Positions 53,981-63,995 are shown, numbered from the stretch's first letter. The stretch is 64,000 nucleotides of DNA from Umezawaea endophytica (GCF_025061645.1 NZ_JANYMP010000024.1:103576-167575), one strand, 5' to 3'. The notes: generated from the letters alone by a model not told the origin. Made by a program: numbers and translations.

Positions 53981-55162
53981 TCATGCCGGCCATCGCAGGT
54001 CGATGCGGGTGCCCTCGCCCACATGACTGTCCACTGTGGCCTGTCCGCCGACCTCGACCACGGGCCCGACGATCGAGTGCCGGATGCCGTAACCCATCTC
54101 GGTGGTGTCCGGGTCGAACCCCTCGCCCTGGTCGACGACCGCCACCGTCACCGCCTCCCCGTGGGCCATCGCGGTGAGGCGGGCGCGGGTGGTTCCGGCG
54201 TGCGCGGCGACGTTGCTGAGCGCTTCCGCGCTGGCCCGGCACAGTGCGTCGACCACGTTGTTCGGGAGTGACTCGGGCAGGTTGGCGAAGTGGTACTCCA
54301 CGCGCAACCCCAGTGCGGCGCTGGCGCCGCCCGCTTCCAGCAGTGCCAGGGACAGGTCGGTGAGGTTGCCCGCGGGGTCGTCAGGGGCCGCGCCGCGCAG
54401 GACGTCGACGTTGACCGCGCACTGCCTGCGCACCACGGGGTCCGGATGGGCGGCGGGGCCTGGGCCCGCGATCGCGGTCAGGATCCGCAGCGGGCCGTCG
54501 TGCAGGGCGCGGTAGCGGCGGATCTGCTCGCGGAAGTGCCGGGTGCGCTCCTCGGTGTACGCGCGTTGGGCGGCGAGCCGTTCCCGAGCGGCGATCACCT
54601 GCTGGGTCGCGACGGTCAAGTGCTGGACCACCCGCCGCAACCGCCGGATGAACACCAGGCAGCAGATGGCGGCGCCGACCTGCCAGCCGATCGTGTTGAG
54701 CTGGGAGGCGATGTCGGCACTCCGGTTCAGCACCGGCATCTGGCCGACCACGCTCGCCACGGCGAGCACCGCGCACCCGGCCGCCGTGGCCCGAGGAGAA
54801 GCGCTGACCAGCGCGAGGGCCACCGCGACGCTGACCGAGACCGGCTCCAGGTACGGGTTGGCGAGCGTGTCGAACAACTGGTTGGTCACCGCCAGCGGCA
54901 GCACGACCATGCCGGTGGCGGTGACCGCGACGTCGACCGCCAGCACCCAGCCGGGAAGCGCGTCGCGCTTCAGCACCAGCGTGATCAGCACCGCGCTCCA
55001 CACGGCCAGCGCCGCGTACACGGACACCGCCAGCGGAACCACGGTGTAGGCGTGGATCTGCACACCGCCGACGATGCTCAGGGCGACCATGCCCAACGTG
55101 GCCAACCGGAAGAACACCACCGATGCCGCCACGATCCCGCGCACCTGGCGGTGCAGACCCAT
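53981..55162 (-). CDS. Sensor histidine kinase (HisKA_3-like)
   Basis: The protein is about 393 residues. Six membrane helices, with the helix/linker run EERTRHFREQIRRYRALHDGPLRIL carrying the phosphoacceptor His (LHDGP), are followed by a HATPase domain with N-box ALSNVAAHAG and G-box VVDQGEGFDPD. The start is ATG 55162. It is divergent from the giant secreted protein gene, with two inverted repeats between, so it may sense envelope state linked to that protein. Confidence 0.9.
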   Translation of the reverse strand: MGLHRQVRGIVAASVVFFRLATLGMVALSIVGGVQIHAYTVVPLAVSVYAALAVWSAVLITLVLKRDALPGWVLAVDVAVTATGMVVLPLAVTNQLFDTLANPYLEPVSVSVAVALALVSASPRATAAGCAVLAVASVVGQMPVLNRSADIASQLNTIGWQVGAAICCLVFIRRLRRVVQHLTVATQQVIAARERLAAQRAYTEERTRHFREQIRRYRALHDGPLRILTAIAGPGPAAHPDPVVRRQCAVNVDVLRGAAPDDPAGNLTDLSLALLEAGGASAALGLRVEYHFANLPESLPNNVVDALCRASAEALSNVAAHAGTTRARLTAMAHGEAVTVAVVDQGEGFDPDTTEMGYGIRHSIVGPVVEVGGQATVDSHVGEGTRIDLRWPA

Positions 55163-55233
55163 CACAGCCCCTACCTCGGCCTTTCCGTCCTGAGTGTGCA
55201 CGCGACCCCAAGCCTGACACCGAACCTCGCTCG

Positions 55234-55263
55234 GGTCCATGCCGCACCTGTGCGGCATGGACC
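55234..55263. repeat. 13-bp-arm inverted repeat in divergent promoter
   Basis: GGTCCATGCCGCA and its complement are separated by only four bases, giving a perfect hairpin or a large operator between the kinase and the secreted-protein gene. The second repeat at 55291-55310 lies 28 bp away. Confidence 0.7.
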
Positions 55264-55290
55264 GCCTCGAACGGGTCGCGCCAAGATCGA

Positions 55291-55310
55291 TGCGAGACCG
55301 CGGGCTCGCA
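55291..55310. repeat. 6-bp-arm inverted repeat
   Basis: TGCGAG-N8-CTCGCA lies about 70 bp before the secreted-protein ATG. Together with the larger repeat at 55234 it may form a 5' leader structure or a regulator site. Confidence 0.5.
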
Positions 55311-55380
55311 ACCGCCCGGCGAGCAGGCGGTCGTGATCGACAACGAGCCTGGCACACACTCGGCCACAGGAGGAATAGCG

Positions 55381-58300
55381 ATGTCCACCCCTGCGCGCAA
55401 GGCGCGCGGCCCTGTCCCGTGCACGCGATTGCCGCGACTGCTGTCGGTCGCCACCACCGGCGCCGTCTTCATCGGTGCCGGGCTCGGTGTGATGCCCGCG
55501 TCCGCGAACCCCGAGCCGACCTACGAGCAGACCGTGACCGTGGACGTCGTCGGCGACTCGTACATGGCGGGTGACGGCCTCCAGGACACCTACCTCGATC
55601 CCGCCGACCCGAGACACCGGTCCGCGACCGCACCGGCCTTGCAGGCGCTGGCCCGCGTGCGGAGCGACAACGCGCGGCTGCGGGTGGACGCGAACCTCGT
55701 GGCGGCCTCCGGCGCGCGGACCGCGGACTTCTTCTTCGCCCAATCGGGGCAGGACAACAGCGTCGTCAACCCACCGCAGCGCGACCAGGTCCGCCCGGAC
55801 TCCCAGATGGTCATCGTCGGCTTCGGCGGTGGCGACGCCCGCCTGGCCGAGGTGCTGGCCAACGCCAAGCGCACCACCGGCGGACCGAACACGGCCCTGG
55901 ACAAGGAGATCAGGGCACTCGGCCCGCTGCTGGACTGGACCGCGTCGGACGAGGAGTACCTGGAGCAGGCCAAGTCGTCACCACCCGGCCAGGCGCCCAC
56001 GCTCGTCGCGCGGATGCTCCAGGTGCTGGCCGGGGTCGCCGCCCGCGCACCGCACGCCGAGATCGTGGTCACCACCTACCCGCTGGCCGCGGACCCGCAG
56101 AACCCGCACGCCACGAGCCTGGTCGGCGAGGACGAGCTGACCAGCGTGCGGAAGTTCGGCTACGACCTGAACAAGGCGATCGACCGGGCCGTGCGGATCT
56201 GCGCATGCGGCTCCCTCGCCGACCTCGCCGAAGCGGTCGCGGGCCACGAGATCTACACCTCCGACTCGGTGTTCACCGAGCAGGGCGACCAGCAGGCGCG
56301 GCAGGAGCCGTTCCTGCCCAACGGCAAGGGCGCGTCGCTGATCGCCAACCCGATCGCCGACAGCATCGCGAAGGTGCTCCGGATCCCGCCGCCCAAGCGC
56401 GGCGACGGGCAGGTCACCACCTCGGAGAACATCTACGTCCGGTACGGCGTGTCCGACCGCGACGGCGACGCGGTCGCCGACTTCCAGGACCGGGCGCCCG
56501 ACGACCCCAGCCGCTCGACCGACGTCCGCCCCGATCGGGACAACGGGGACGACCGGCGGTCGTCGTCCGAGGACTCGCGGTCGAAGCGGGCGGACGACCC
56601 GCGCCACCTGCCGGGCGTGCTCCACCCGGTCGTCCAGGTGGTGGACGGCCTGGCACCGGGCGTGAACCTGATCGGGCCGCACGACCGGCCGCCTGCGCAA
56701 CCGTCCGACGAGAAGCACCAGGTGGTGGTCGGGAGTCGACCTCCCGCGCGCGAGCAGTCCGTGCCGGGGGAATCCACGGCTTTGGCGCTCGAACCCGCCA
56801 CTGCCCCACCGGTGCCCGGCGAGGACACGTCCTCTTCGTGGTCGCGGCTGGAGAGGGCCGCGGCGGAGGACGTGGTCCGCAAGGCCATGCCCGCGGGCTA
56901 CGTCAGCATGTACTCGACGCAGGCGCTGCGAGTCGCGGCGGCACCGGCGGCCGTGCGCACCGCGTCGGACAAGGCCGCGGTCGACCGGCAGATGAGCGAG
57001 TCGCTCCAGGGCGACCAAGCCGGTTTCCGCGCTCGGTTCGGTGAGAACATCGACGCCATCCACAGTGCGACGACGGAGTCGGAGCAGGACGCCGCGATCG
57101 CGCAGTTCGACCAGACCGCCGCGGACTACAACTCCACCGAGCTGGCCGTGCGGGACGTCCTCGGCGCCCACCCGGTCGACGCGCGGGGTGAGACCGTTCG
57201 GGTCACGCCGACCTCACTGGCGGACCTGGCCACGGAGACGACGCTCTCGGCGCAGACCGACATGAGCACGTTGGCGGCCGCCGGCAGTCCGAAGTCGGCT
57301 CCGGCGAAGTCGGCTCCGGCGAAGCCCGGCGTCTCCGTCGAGTCGAAGCCCGATTTCAGCGTGAGTGGCGAGGGCTCGCTGGTGGGCCCTGGCGAGGCAT
57401 CGCGGAGCGCCGAGAAGGACGGCGTCACGGCCACCGGAAAGGCCGAGGGCAAGGCGCTGGGCTTGGAGGGGACCATCACCGGGGATGTCGGCCCGGACGG
57501 GATGAGCGGGAAGATCAGCGGGAAGGCCGTCGTCGGTGAGGGCACCGTCGGGGTGACCGCGAAGTCCAAGAACGGCGAGACGGGCTTCGAGGGGAAGGGT
57601 TCCCTCGGCGCCGAGGTCGGCGTGGGTGGCAAGCTCAACGGGATCAACGACTTCGGCCTCAGCGCGAACGGGAAGATCGGCGGCACGGCGTCCGTGCAGG
57701 ATTCGGGGAACTACGGACTCCTCGAGGGAAGTCGCAAGGCGGAGGTGGGCGTCGGTGCTGATTTCGACGCGAAGGCCAAGGTCTCGCCCGACGGCCTCAA
57801 CATCGGTTCACACGCTTCCCTCGGCGCGAAGGCCAAGGCCGAGGCGAAGATCGGCGTCCCGGGGCTGAGTTTGGATTTCACGGGCACGGCTTTCGCCGGT
57901 CCGGGTTACGACTACGGCATCAGGCTCGGCAAGCAGGAGGACGGCAAGTACCGGGTCGGTGTCACCGCCGGGGTCTCCCCGCTGTTCGGCGTCGCGGGTG
58001 GATTCGACGTCACGGTCGACCCCGACAAGCTCCAGCAGTCGGTGCGGGAGGCGGTGGACGCCCTGAACCCCTTCGGCCCCGACCAGATGGACAGCCCTCG
58101 CAGCATGGCGCAGGACGATCCCGACTACGACGGTCCGACGGATTCGCCTGCCGAGTCCCAGATGGACAGTCCGAGGAGTCAGGCGCAGAACGACCCCGAC
58201 TATGACGGCCCCACCGACTCGCCGGCCGATGCGCCAGGTGAGTCGCAGATGGACAGTCCCAGGAGCCAGGCGCAGGATGACCCTGGTTACGACGGTCCGA

Positions 58301-59124
58301 CGGATTCGCCGTCCGATCCGTTGGGCGAGTCGCAGATGAACAGCCCCAGGAGCCAGGCGCAGGACGACCCTGGTTACGACGGTCCGACTGATTCACCGTC
58401 CGACCCGTTGGGCGAATCGCAGATGAACAGCCCCAGGAGTCAATCGCAGGACGATCCCGGCTACGACGGCCCGACCGACTCCTTGTCGGACGCGGCGATC
58501 AGCAGCAACACGGACCCGGCCGGTGACACCATCGCGGGGTACTCCGGCAACGACACCCTCGGCGGGGAGACCGGGAGCGACACCCTCGGAGGAGAGTCCG
58601 ACTCGGGCTACTCGGACAGCGGCTTTGGCGACGGCAGCGACACTTCCGGTGGTTTCGGCGGCGGTGATGCGGACGCTTCCGGCGGCGATACCTCCGATGG
58701 TGGGACCGGTGACGGCTTCAGCGGTGGTGGCGGGGACTTCGGTGGCGCCGGCGCCACTGGTGACTTCGGCGGCAGTGACAGTCCAGGTACTTCCGGCGAC
58801 AGCAGCACCAGCGACTCCGGAATGGGCGGCGACTCCGGCGGCTTCGGCGGCGACTCCGGAATGGGAGGCGACTCCAGTGGCATGGGGGGTGACTCCTCAG
58901 GCGGCATGGGCGGCGATTCCTCGGGCGGCGGCGACAGTGGCGGTGACAGCGGAGGCGGTGACGGCGGCGGCAGCGATGGTGGCGGAGGCGGTGACGGCGG
59001 CGGCGATGGTGGCGGCAGTTCCTCCGGTGGCATGGGCGGTGGAGGAATGAGTTCCGGCGGCACGGGCATGGGTTCCGGTGGCATGGGCGGCGGACCTGGT
59101 GGCGGTGATGGTGGCGGCTTCTGA
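55381..59124 (+). CDS. Large secreted repeat protein with SGNH-like head
   Basis: The protein is 1247 residues. A signal peptide (about 1-43, hydrophobic [15 protein letters not shown]) precedes an SGNH-like domain with [10 protein letters not shown], but the later blocks are off-pattern (FGGGDAR, and LPNGKGAS for the Asp-x2-His block), so catalysis is doubtful. A calcium-type [12 protein letters not shown] follows, then a long Ala/Ser-rich region and a Gly-rich beta-like region (about 680-880) of Gly-Lys alternation. A five-copy acidic tandem repeat (about 902-1036) and a Gly/Ser/Asp-rich tail with many GGDS motifs end the protein. The ATG at 55381 has AGGAGG. No anchor is visible, so it is probably a secreted matrix or surface-associated protein. 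No family name fits the whole protein. Confidence 0.85.
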   Translation: MSTPARKARGPVPCTRLPRLLSVATTGAVFIGAGLGVMPASANPEPTYEQTVTVDVVGDSYMAGDGLQDTYLDPADPRHRSATAPALQALARVRSDNARLRVDANLVAASGARTADFFFAQSGQDNSVVNPPQRDQVRPDSQMVIVGFGGGDARLAEVLANAKRTTGGPNTALDKEIRALGPLLDWTASDEEYLEQAKSSPPGQAPTLVARMLQVLAGVAARAPHAEIVVTTYPLAADPQNPHATSLVGEDELTSVRKFGYDLNKAIDRAVRICACGSLADLAEAVAGHEIYTSDSVFTEQGDQQARQEPFLPNGKGASLIANPIADSIAKVLRIPPPKRGDGQVTTSENIYVRYGVSDRDGDAVADFQDRAPDDPSRSTDVRPDRDNGDDRRSSSEDSRSKRADDPRHLPGVLHPVVQVVDGLAPGVNLIGPHDRPPAQPSDEKHQVVVGSRPPAREQSVPGESTALALEPATAPPVPGEDTSSSWSRLERAAAEDVVRKAMPAGYVSMYSTQALRVAAAPAAVRTASDKAAVDRQMSESLQGDQAGFRARFGENIDAIHSATTESEQDAAIAQFDQTAADYNSTELAVRDVLGAHPVDARGETVRVTPTSLADLATETTLSAQTDMSTLAAAGSPKSAPAKSAPAKPGVSVESKPDFSVSGEGSLVGPGEASRSAEKDGVTATGKAEGKALGLEGTITGDVGPDGMSGKISGKAVVGEGTVGVTAKSKNGETGFEGKGSLGAEVGVGGKLNGINDFGLSANGKIGGTASVQDSGNYGLLEGSRKAEVGVGADFDAKAKVSPDGLNIGSHASLGAKAKAEAKIGVPGLSLDFTGTAFAGPGYDYGIRLGKQEDGKYRVGVTAGVSPLFGVAGGFDVTVDPDKLQQSVREAVDALNPFGPDQMDSPRSMAQDDPDYDGPTDSPAESQMDSPRSQAQNDPDYDGPTDSPADAPGESQMDSPRSQAQDDPGYDGPTDSPSDPLGESQMNSPRSQAQDDPGYDGPTDSPSDPLGESQMNSPRSQSQDDPGYDGPTDSLSDAAISSNTDPAGDTIAGYSGNDTLGGETGSDTLGGESDSGYSDSGFGDGSDTSGGFGGGDADASGGDTSDGGTGDGFSGGGGDFGGAGATGDFGGSDSPGTSGDSSTSDSGMGGDSGGFGGDSGMGGDSSGMGGDSSGGMGGDSSGGGDSGGDSGGGDGGGSDGGGGGDGGGDGGGSSSGGMGGGGMSSGGTGMGSGGMGGGPGGGDGGGF
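58084..58490 (+). repeat. Five-copy tandem repeat inside the secreted protein
   Basis: Copies begin at 58084, 58159, 58246, 58333 and 58420: one 75-bp unit, then three 87-bp steps. Each encodes an acidic module starting Q-M-D/N-S-P-R-S-x-A/S-Q and containing DGPTDS. The units stay in frame (25 and 29 residues). Confidence 0.9.
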
Positions 59125-59150
59125 CCATCGCCCCTGACACGGTGACCGAA

Positions 59151-59183
59151 AGGGCTCGGCGACCGGAGTGGTCGCCGAGCCCT
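59151..59183 (+). terminator. Strong rho-independent-like hairpin
   Basis: A perfect 14-bp stem (AGGGCTCGGCGACC and complement) with a 5-base loop lies 26 bp after the secreted-protein stop. There is no T-run. Confidence 0.85.
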
Positions 59184-59457
59184 GTGATCTCAGATGTCCG
59201 TTAAACGGGTCAAGCCCACGCCGAACTGTGAGTGCTCCCGCGGACAGGTCGACCAAGTTGGTCTGTCGCTAGATCAGCAACTTGGCCATCCGCCGGCGAC
59301 AACGACTGAGTTCACGACAACGGCGCGGCGAACCGGTCAACTCCTTGCCGGGAGACTGCTCCACCGGCCTCGGTTGCCCGCATCCTGCGGATCCGGCAGA
59401 TCTTGGTCGACGCTCGACCAGTTCGGCGACCTGAGCCACTGCGCACCGGGCTGAGGC
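59184..59457. other. Intergenic region
   Basis: These 274 bp lie between the terminator and the DUF1707 gene end. One short open frame here lacks any domain or ribosome site. I see no gene. Confidence 0.5.
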
Positions 59458-60054
59458 TCATAGGGTGGTCGCCAGCATTCGGGCCACGGTCGTGGCCTCG
59501 AAGGTGTGCAGCCGCAACACGATCCGCCCGGAGCGGTCGTGGTGGAACGCGCCGACGTCGGTGGTGACCCGGAGCCAGTCGCCGCCGTCGACCGCTACCT
59601 CGACGGCGTGCCACAGGTGGTGGTCGAACGGCAGGTCCACCCGCTTGGCCCCCGAAGCCCAGATCAGCAGCCGGACGCGGGAGACCGCGACAGCGCCCCT
59701 GACGCCGATCTCGCGGTGGCGGATGCGTTGCCCCGGCGCCCGGTACCGGCGGTAGGTCATCGACCCGGCGAGATCCTCGGCGAGAACGAGGAGTCCTTCG
59801 GCGGTGAGCTGTTCCCTCAGGTCGCCGGGCAGATATCCGGGGCCGGAATTCGCGAGCGGTCCCGGCGGGTGCGGTGGCGGCAGGTCGGCGAACAGCGGGC
59901 GCAGGTCCGCGTAGGTCCGCGCCAGGCTCGCCGCACCGACTCGCCGCTCGTACTCGTCCGGCTCCAGACGTCCGGTCGCGAGGTGCTCACCGATCGCGAC
60001 GATCGCGGCTTCTCGTTCGGCGATCCCGATTCGCAGCTCGCCGGGATCGGACAT
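59458..60054 (-). CDS. DUF1707 protein
   Basis: The 198-residue protein has an N-terminal DUF1707 domain (LRIGIAEREAAIVAIGEHLATGRLEPDEYERRVGAA, then TYADLRPLFADLP), a SHOCT-like oligomerisation motif common in actinobacteria, and a C-terminal beta-like region. The ATG at 60054 has no ribosome site, but TATCAT lies 6 bp upstream, so it may be leaderless. The function is unknown. Confidence 0.85.
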   Translation of the reverse strand: MSDPGELRIGIAEREAAIVAIGEHLATGRLEPDEYERRVGAASLARTYADLRPLFADLPPPHPPGPLANSGPGYLPGDLREQLTAEGLLVLAEDLAGSMTYRRYRAPGQRIRHREIGVRGAVAVSRVRLLIWASGAKRVDLPFDHHLWHAVEVAVDGGDWLRVTTDVGAFHHDRSGRIVLRLHTFEATTVARMLATTL

Positions 60055-60153
60055 GTGTCGATGATAGGTCAGCGTTTCCGCGCGGTGACGGGGTTCTTCC
60101 CCGGATCGCCGGGAATCCGGCCACCCTCCGCCCTGCTTCGCTAGCATGGCGGA

Positions 60154-61137
60154 ATGGTTGGCTGGCCTCGTTGGCTGGGCGGACGCCCGAACGTCGCCGC
60201 GCTGCTGCGCGACGGCGCACGGTACGAGAAGCGCGGCAAGCTCGCTGCGGCGGAGGACGCCTACCGCCGAGCCGACGCGGAGGGCAGCGCGGAGGGCGCG
60301 TCCTGCCTGGGTGTCCTGCTCTTCGAACGGGGTGAGGTCGACGCGGCACGTGCGGCGCTGATCCGCTCCGACGAACGGGGTAGTGCCACCGGCGCGTTCA
60401 GGCTCGGGTTCCTGTGGGAGGAACTCGGGAAGGTCGCGGAAGCGAAGGCGGCCTACCGGCGTGCGGTGGACCGGGGCAGCGCCGACGCGGCGGGCAACCT
60501 GACGACGATGCTGCGCCGGTCCGGCGACCAATCAGGCGCGGACGCGGTCATGGCGCGGCTGAACGACGCGGTCGGCCACACCAGCGTGGACGCCGTACTC
60601 GCCGAGGCCGTCGGCTCGGGCGTCCCTGTCTTCCGGGTCGACGACGCCGACGACCTGTCGATCGCCCTCGCGACGCGAGAACACGCGCAGGGCCGTACCA
60701 AGCGCGCCGAGCGGATACTCCGCGAGGTCGCGGAGACCGGGCGACCCGCGCACGGCTTGGCCGCGCTGAACCTCGGCATCCTCCTGGAGCAGCGCGGTGA
60801 CGTGGCGGGCGCTCGTCGCGCGTACGGGACCGCTCTCGGCTCCGGTGACCCGTCAGCGGCCGGGGCGGCCGGGCTCAACCTGGGCCTGATCGCGGTCCAG
60901 GACCGCGATCTCGTCGAAGCCGAGAGGCTCTTCCGGGTAGCGGCCGAGTCCGACCACCCGGAGGCCCGCGTCGCCGGGGCGATCAACCTGGCCGGTGCGC
61001 TCGTCCTGAGGGGCGCCGTCACCGAGGCGCGGCTGCACTACGAGCGGGTGGTCGCGTCCGAGCACCCGGAGTACGCGCCACAGGCCGTGGCGAGGCTGGC
61101 AGGCCTCACCCCGCGTTCGTCCGGGGGCCGTTCCTGA
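60154..61137 (+). CDS. Tetratricopeptide (Sel1-like) repeat protein
   Basis: The 327-residue protein is built of repeated helical pairs of about 36 residues with the pattern A-Y-R-R-A-x-x-x-G-x-x-x-A, for example AAEDAYRRADAEGSAEGASCLGVLL, and later AALNLGILLEQRGDVAGARRAYGTALGSGD. It is a cytosolic scaffold-type protein with no signal peptide. The ATG at 60154 lies 6 bp after TAGCAT and has no ribosome site, so it is probably leaderless. Confidence 0.9.
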   Translation: MVGWPRWLGGRPNVAALLRDGARYEKRGKLAAAEDAYRRADAEGSAEGASCLGVLLFERGEVDAARAALIRSDERGSATGAFRLGFLWEELGKVAEAKAAYRRAVDRGSADAAGNLTTMLRRSGDQSGADAVMARLNDAVGHTSVDAVLAEAVGSGVPVFRVDDADDLSIALATREHAQGRTKRAERILREVAETGRPAHGLAALNLGILLEQRGDVAGARRAYGTALGSGDPSAAGAAGLNLGLIAVQDRDLVEAERLFRVAAESDHPEARVAGAINLAGALVLRGAVTEARLHYERVVASEHPEYAPQAVARLAGLTPRSSGGRS

Positions 61138-61149
61138 ACGCGCGTGCGC

Positions 61150-61563
61150 TCATCTGGAGCGTCGTGGCACCACGGCCTGGACGAAGTTCCAGAAGCCGTC
61201 CCAGTCCGGGTCGCGCATGACCCAGAACGTGCCGACATCGCTGTTCTGCTCCTCGAATCGGAAGCCGACGTTCTCCGGTTCGGCCTCCTCCTCGGAGTCC
61301 TCCACCACGACGCAGACGAGGTGCCCTGGTGCAACCACTGACCAGGTGAAGTGTTCGAAGGTTTCGCCGCCGAGCAGGGAGTCGCGGTACGTCTCGCCAG
61401 TCCCGTCTGGGGCGAACCGGACGAAGTCGTACATCAGCGCCGTGTGTGTGCCGGGCAGGGTGTTCCACTCCCCGACAGGACCTTCGGTCAACATCCGGCG
61501 GCGCACGTGCTCGTGGCTCAGGTCCATGTCGACCGGATCGGAACGGCTGGTGTCGTGGTCCAC
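61150..61563 (-). CDS. Hypothetical protein, 137 residues
   Basis: This small acidic, aromatic-rich protein (WNTLPGTHTALMYDFVRFAPDGTG, later DPDWDGFWNFVQAVVP) is not assigned to a family here. It has no signal peptide or membrane segment. The GTG at 61563 is used; ATG 61527 is an alternative. It ends 12 bp from the convergent TPR gene. Confidence 0.65.
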   Translation of the reverse strand: MDHDTSRSDPVDMDLSHEHVRRRMLTEGPVGEWNTLPGTHTALMYDFVRFAPDGTGETYRDSLLGGETFEHFTWSVVAPGHLVCVVVEDSEEEAEPENVGFRFEEQNSDVGTFWVMRDPDWDGFWNFVQAVVPRRSR

Positions 61564-61650
61564 CCGCCCAGTCTGCCCGACGGAAGATCCTGTGCCGCTC
61601 GGAGAACCGGAGGCGGCGCCGGCCGGCGTCCGCCCCCGGCGCGGTCGCTA

Positions 61651-62151
61651 CTAGAGGAACACCCAATATTGTTCGTTTCTCCCCGCGCAAGGCTCCGATC
61701 TCAGAATGAATCCGCCGACAGAGAGCTCGTCCGACTTGGTCAGGCACAGGCCAGGGTGGAGGACGCTGTCAAAGTACGCCCAACCGTTCGCGGCGTACAA
61801 AATGTTGAAGTACTGACTGCTGTTGGCGGCGCATGGGTTGCTGCTGACCGGATCGCTGCTTTCGCCCGCGCTGATGCAAGTGTTGGGGCGTCCCGAGTCG
61901 GGGTTTCCCCTGATCTGATAGGTGTCAGGACTGTTGGCGTAGGGCCGCTTGTAATAAAGGTGTTGGTAGCGCTTATCACTGTTGCAAGGGAAGACTCGGA
62001 AGCCGAACTGGCCCGAGAAGTCCAGGCAGTCTCCTGCGCGGTTACGTGCCCAATAATATCCCGTTTCCGCGCTTGCCGGAATCGCGCTGACCGCGACAAG
62101 GGTGAAGATCGCGGCGAGCATGGAAAACGTTTTAACGAACCTCGATCTCAT
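61651..62151 (-). CDS. Secreted beta-trefoil-like protein (lower GC)
   Basis: The protein is 166 residues. A signal peptide (basic RSRFVKTF, hydrophobic MLAAIFTLVAVS, AIPASA cleavage) precedes a trefoil-like mature chain with NRAGDCLDFSGQFG, a middle GNPDSGRPNTCISAG and a final NEQYWVFL, resembling ricin-type loops but with poor QxW motifs. Six cysteines suggest disulfides. Counted stretches of this gene and its upstream region run about 47-63% GC, below the neighbours, which suggests recent transfer. The ATG at 62151 has AGGAGG. The sugar ligand is unknown. Confidence 0.78.
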   Translation of the reverse strand: MRSRFVKTFSMLAAIFTLVAVSAIPASAETGYYWARNRAGDCLDFSGQFGFRVFPCNSDKRYQHLYYKRPYANSPDTYQIRGNPDSGRPNTCISAGESSDPVSSNPCAANSSQYFNILYAANGWAYFDSVLHPGLCLTKSDELSVGGFILRSEPCAGRNEQYWVFL

Positions 62152-62303
62152 AAAGTTTCCTCCTGGAGTGCTCTGATGGTCGGCCTTTAAGGCTCTGGCC
62201 CGTACCTGGTTTCTGAAGCACACTTTGCGTTTACAGGTCCTGCTGAATGGTGACGTGGCCAGCCGGCATCCGGGTCAGGGTGCCCATGGCGGGAATGGCG
62301 CAC

Positions 62304-62948
62304 TCACAACCGACCGTCAGCCCACCCTTTCAGGCTGCTGGCGGTCCACTCGAAGGCCACGTGGTGCCGTTGGTTCGACCCGACGCAACTCGCCGAGTTC
62401 TGAGGAAGAACTTCCTGGCGTCGGGAATCCCCCGGATAGTGCATGAAGCCGCCGCAGCAGTTACCGCCCGCGGTCTTCTCCACCCAGACGTACTCCCCGT
62501 CATTCCACTCATCGGACTCCGCCAGCTTCAACGATCCGCCGGAAACCTGGCACTGACTCGGCTGACGATTGCCGTGCCGGCTTCTCGGGTCGGTGTAGAC
62601 ACCCCACTGCGAACCGACCGCGGTGCCGTTGAAGTCGTCCTGCCAGACTGGTGCACCCCAGCCCCGGGTTTCCTGTCCGGTGCTCCCAGACGGATTCGAC
62701 TCCCCGCCGGGGGTGGCGGTGAATCCCTGGGTGCTACCCAACGGGAGGCGGCCCCGTGTGCTGATCCACCGCTGGTCGCCACGGTGGGTGAGTGCCCCGT
62801 GTTCCCGGCTGATGCGCAGGTCGTCCTCGCCGACGCAGACGTGCACGTCCGGCCTGCTCCGTCCGAAGGGGACGGTCCGCCCCTCCTTGGGGCCGAGGGC
62901 GAGGCTGTGGTGGGTCGCCGGAAGTTCGTTGGGCCGTTCTTCCGCCAT
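62304..62948 (-). pseudogene. FHA-domain fragment fused to GH16 fragment
   Basis: The frame encodes 214 residues. Residues 1-70 match the start of an FHA protein (VPFGRSRPDVHVCVGEDDLRISREHGALTHRGDQRW). The expected RLP-type continuation is missing. From about residue 95 it reads as a GH16-like secreted glycosidase (VWQDDFNGTAVGSQWGVYTDP, then VSGGSLKLAES), but the catalytic middle is absent and a frame-shifted echo of the usual text appears before HHVAFEWTASSLKGW. The start has AGGAGG. It is best read as a chimeric remnant, not a working enzyme. Confidence 0.7.
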
Positions 62949-63020
62949 GTTCGCCTCCTGGCGCCTCGGGTAAGCAGCGCGCCCGTCAGCTTGTCCAGGA
63001 CTGGCGGGAGGGTTCCCGCG

Positions 63021-63995
63021 TCACCGTGGTGGAAAGAAGGAGGTTGCCAACTGCGTCGCGAGCCGACACCGCTCGTCCGGCGGCAGGCTCTTGCCGGTAA
63101 CTGTGGCCTCCAACACCTCGTCCTTGTCATCGCCGTAAGCGTCGAGGTAGGGGAAGTTCTGCACCTCGACCTCGCACAGGTCCTTGCCGGGTACGTCTTC
63201 GATCACGGCATACCGCCCGACGATCGTCGACTTCGTCCCGCCGGTGTCGATCAACGGCTTCGACCGGGCGAAGCGCAACTCGTAGGCGACTTGGTCGGTG
63301 GTACTGGTCCAGGTGCACTTCCAGCGCCCGAAGCCGACCTCCGGATTCGCGCGGTCGATCCCGGCCCGGTCGGGGAACAACGGTGAGTCCTTGGCTCGGC
63401 AGGCGCTCGTCCATCGGAACGATTCCGGCCACGACGCGGGGTTGTCGGACAGGCGCTCCGGGATCGGCCCCCTGGTGATCACCGCGTCGGCGCTCCGGAC
63501 GGCGACGTCTGCCATGTCGCACGCGTCGGCGTTGATCGTGTTGGCCCTGGTCACCTCGATCTGGATCTCGTAGCGGTCGGGTAACAGCAACCGGCGCACG
63601 CACGACCCCACACCCGCCGGTCCGGTCACGAGGCGGTACCGCCCCTTGTCCTGCGCCTGCACGGGTGACTGCTCGACGGGAGTGTTGTCGATCACCGCCT
63701 TGACGTTCGCCTCCTTCCCGCGCTTCTTGACGATGACGTTGCACTGGTTGAACCCGGAGTCGTCCGACACCGGGTTGGGGTTGCCGAACGGCTCCAGAGC
63801 CGCATTGCTGATCAGCGGGCACGGATCGGCGTTGCGCGGGTCGGCACCGAGGACGGGACCCGGCGGTTTCCTGGACTCACCGGCGTACACGACCCCGCCC
63901 ACCACCGCCGCGACCGTGAACAGCACCCCTGCTGTCATGAGACGTCCGCGGCGCCGAAGGGAATTCGGGCCGGGTGCGCGTCGGGCCGCCTTCAC
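63021..63995 (-). CDS. DUF3558-like anchored or secreted protein (5' end near window edge)
   Basis: The protein is 324 residues. A cytoplasmic basic stretch leads to one membrane anchor (MTAGVLFTVAAVVGGVVYAG), then an exported domain with DPCPLISNAALEPFG and several later cysteines, as in DUF3558-type proteins. The GTG at 63995 is the last usable start, but the frame stays open to the edge, so the true start may lie outside. It is immediately upstream of the FHA-GH16 chimera. Confidence 0.75.
   Translation of the reverse strand: MKAARRAPGPNSLRRRGRLMTAGVLFTVAAVVGGVVYAGESRKPPGPVLGADPRNADPCPLISNAALEPFGNPNPVSDDSGFNQCNVIVKKRGKEANVKAVIDNTPVEQSPVQAQDKGRYRLVTGPAGVGSCVRRLLLPDRYEIQIEVTRANTINADACDMADVAVRSADAVITRGPIPERLSDNPASWPESFRWTSACRAKDSPLFPDRAGIDRANPEVGFGRWKCTWTSTTDQVAYELRFARSKPLIDTGGTKSTIVGRYAVIEDVPGKDLCEVEVQNFPYLDAYGDDKDEVLEATVTGKSLPPDERCRLATQLATSFFPPR

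Noticed and set aside
59194..59454. Short + open frame after the terminator
   Set aside because: No domain, ribosome site or composition signal supports it.
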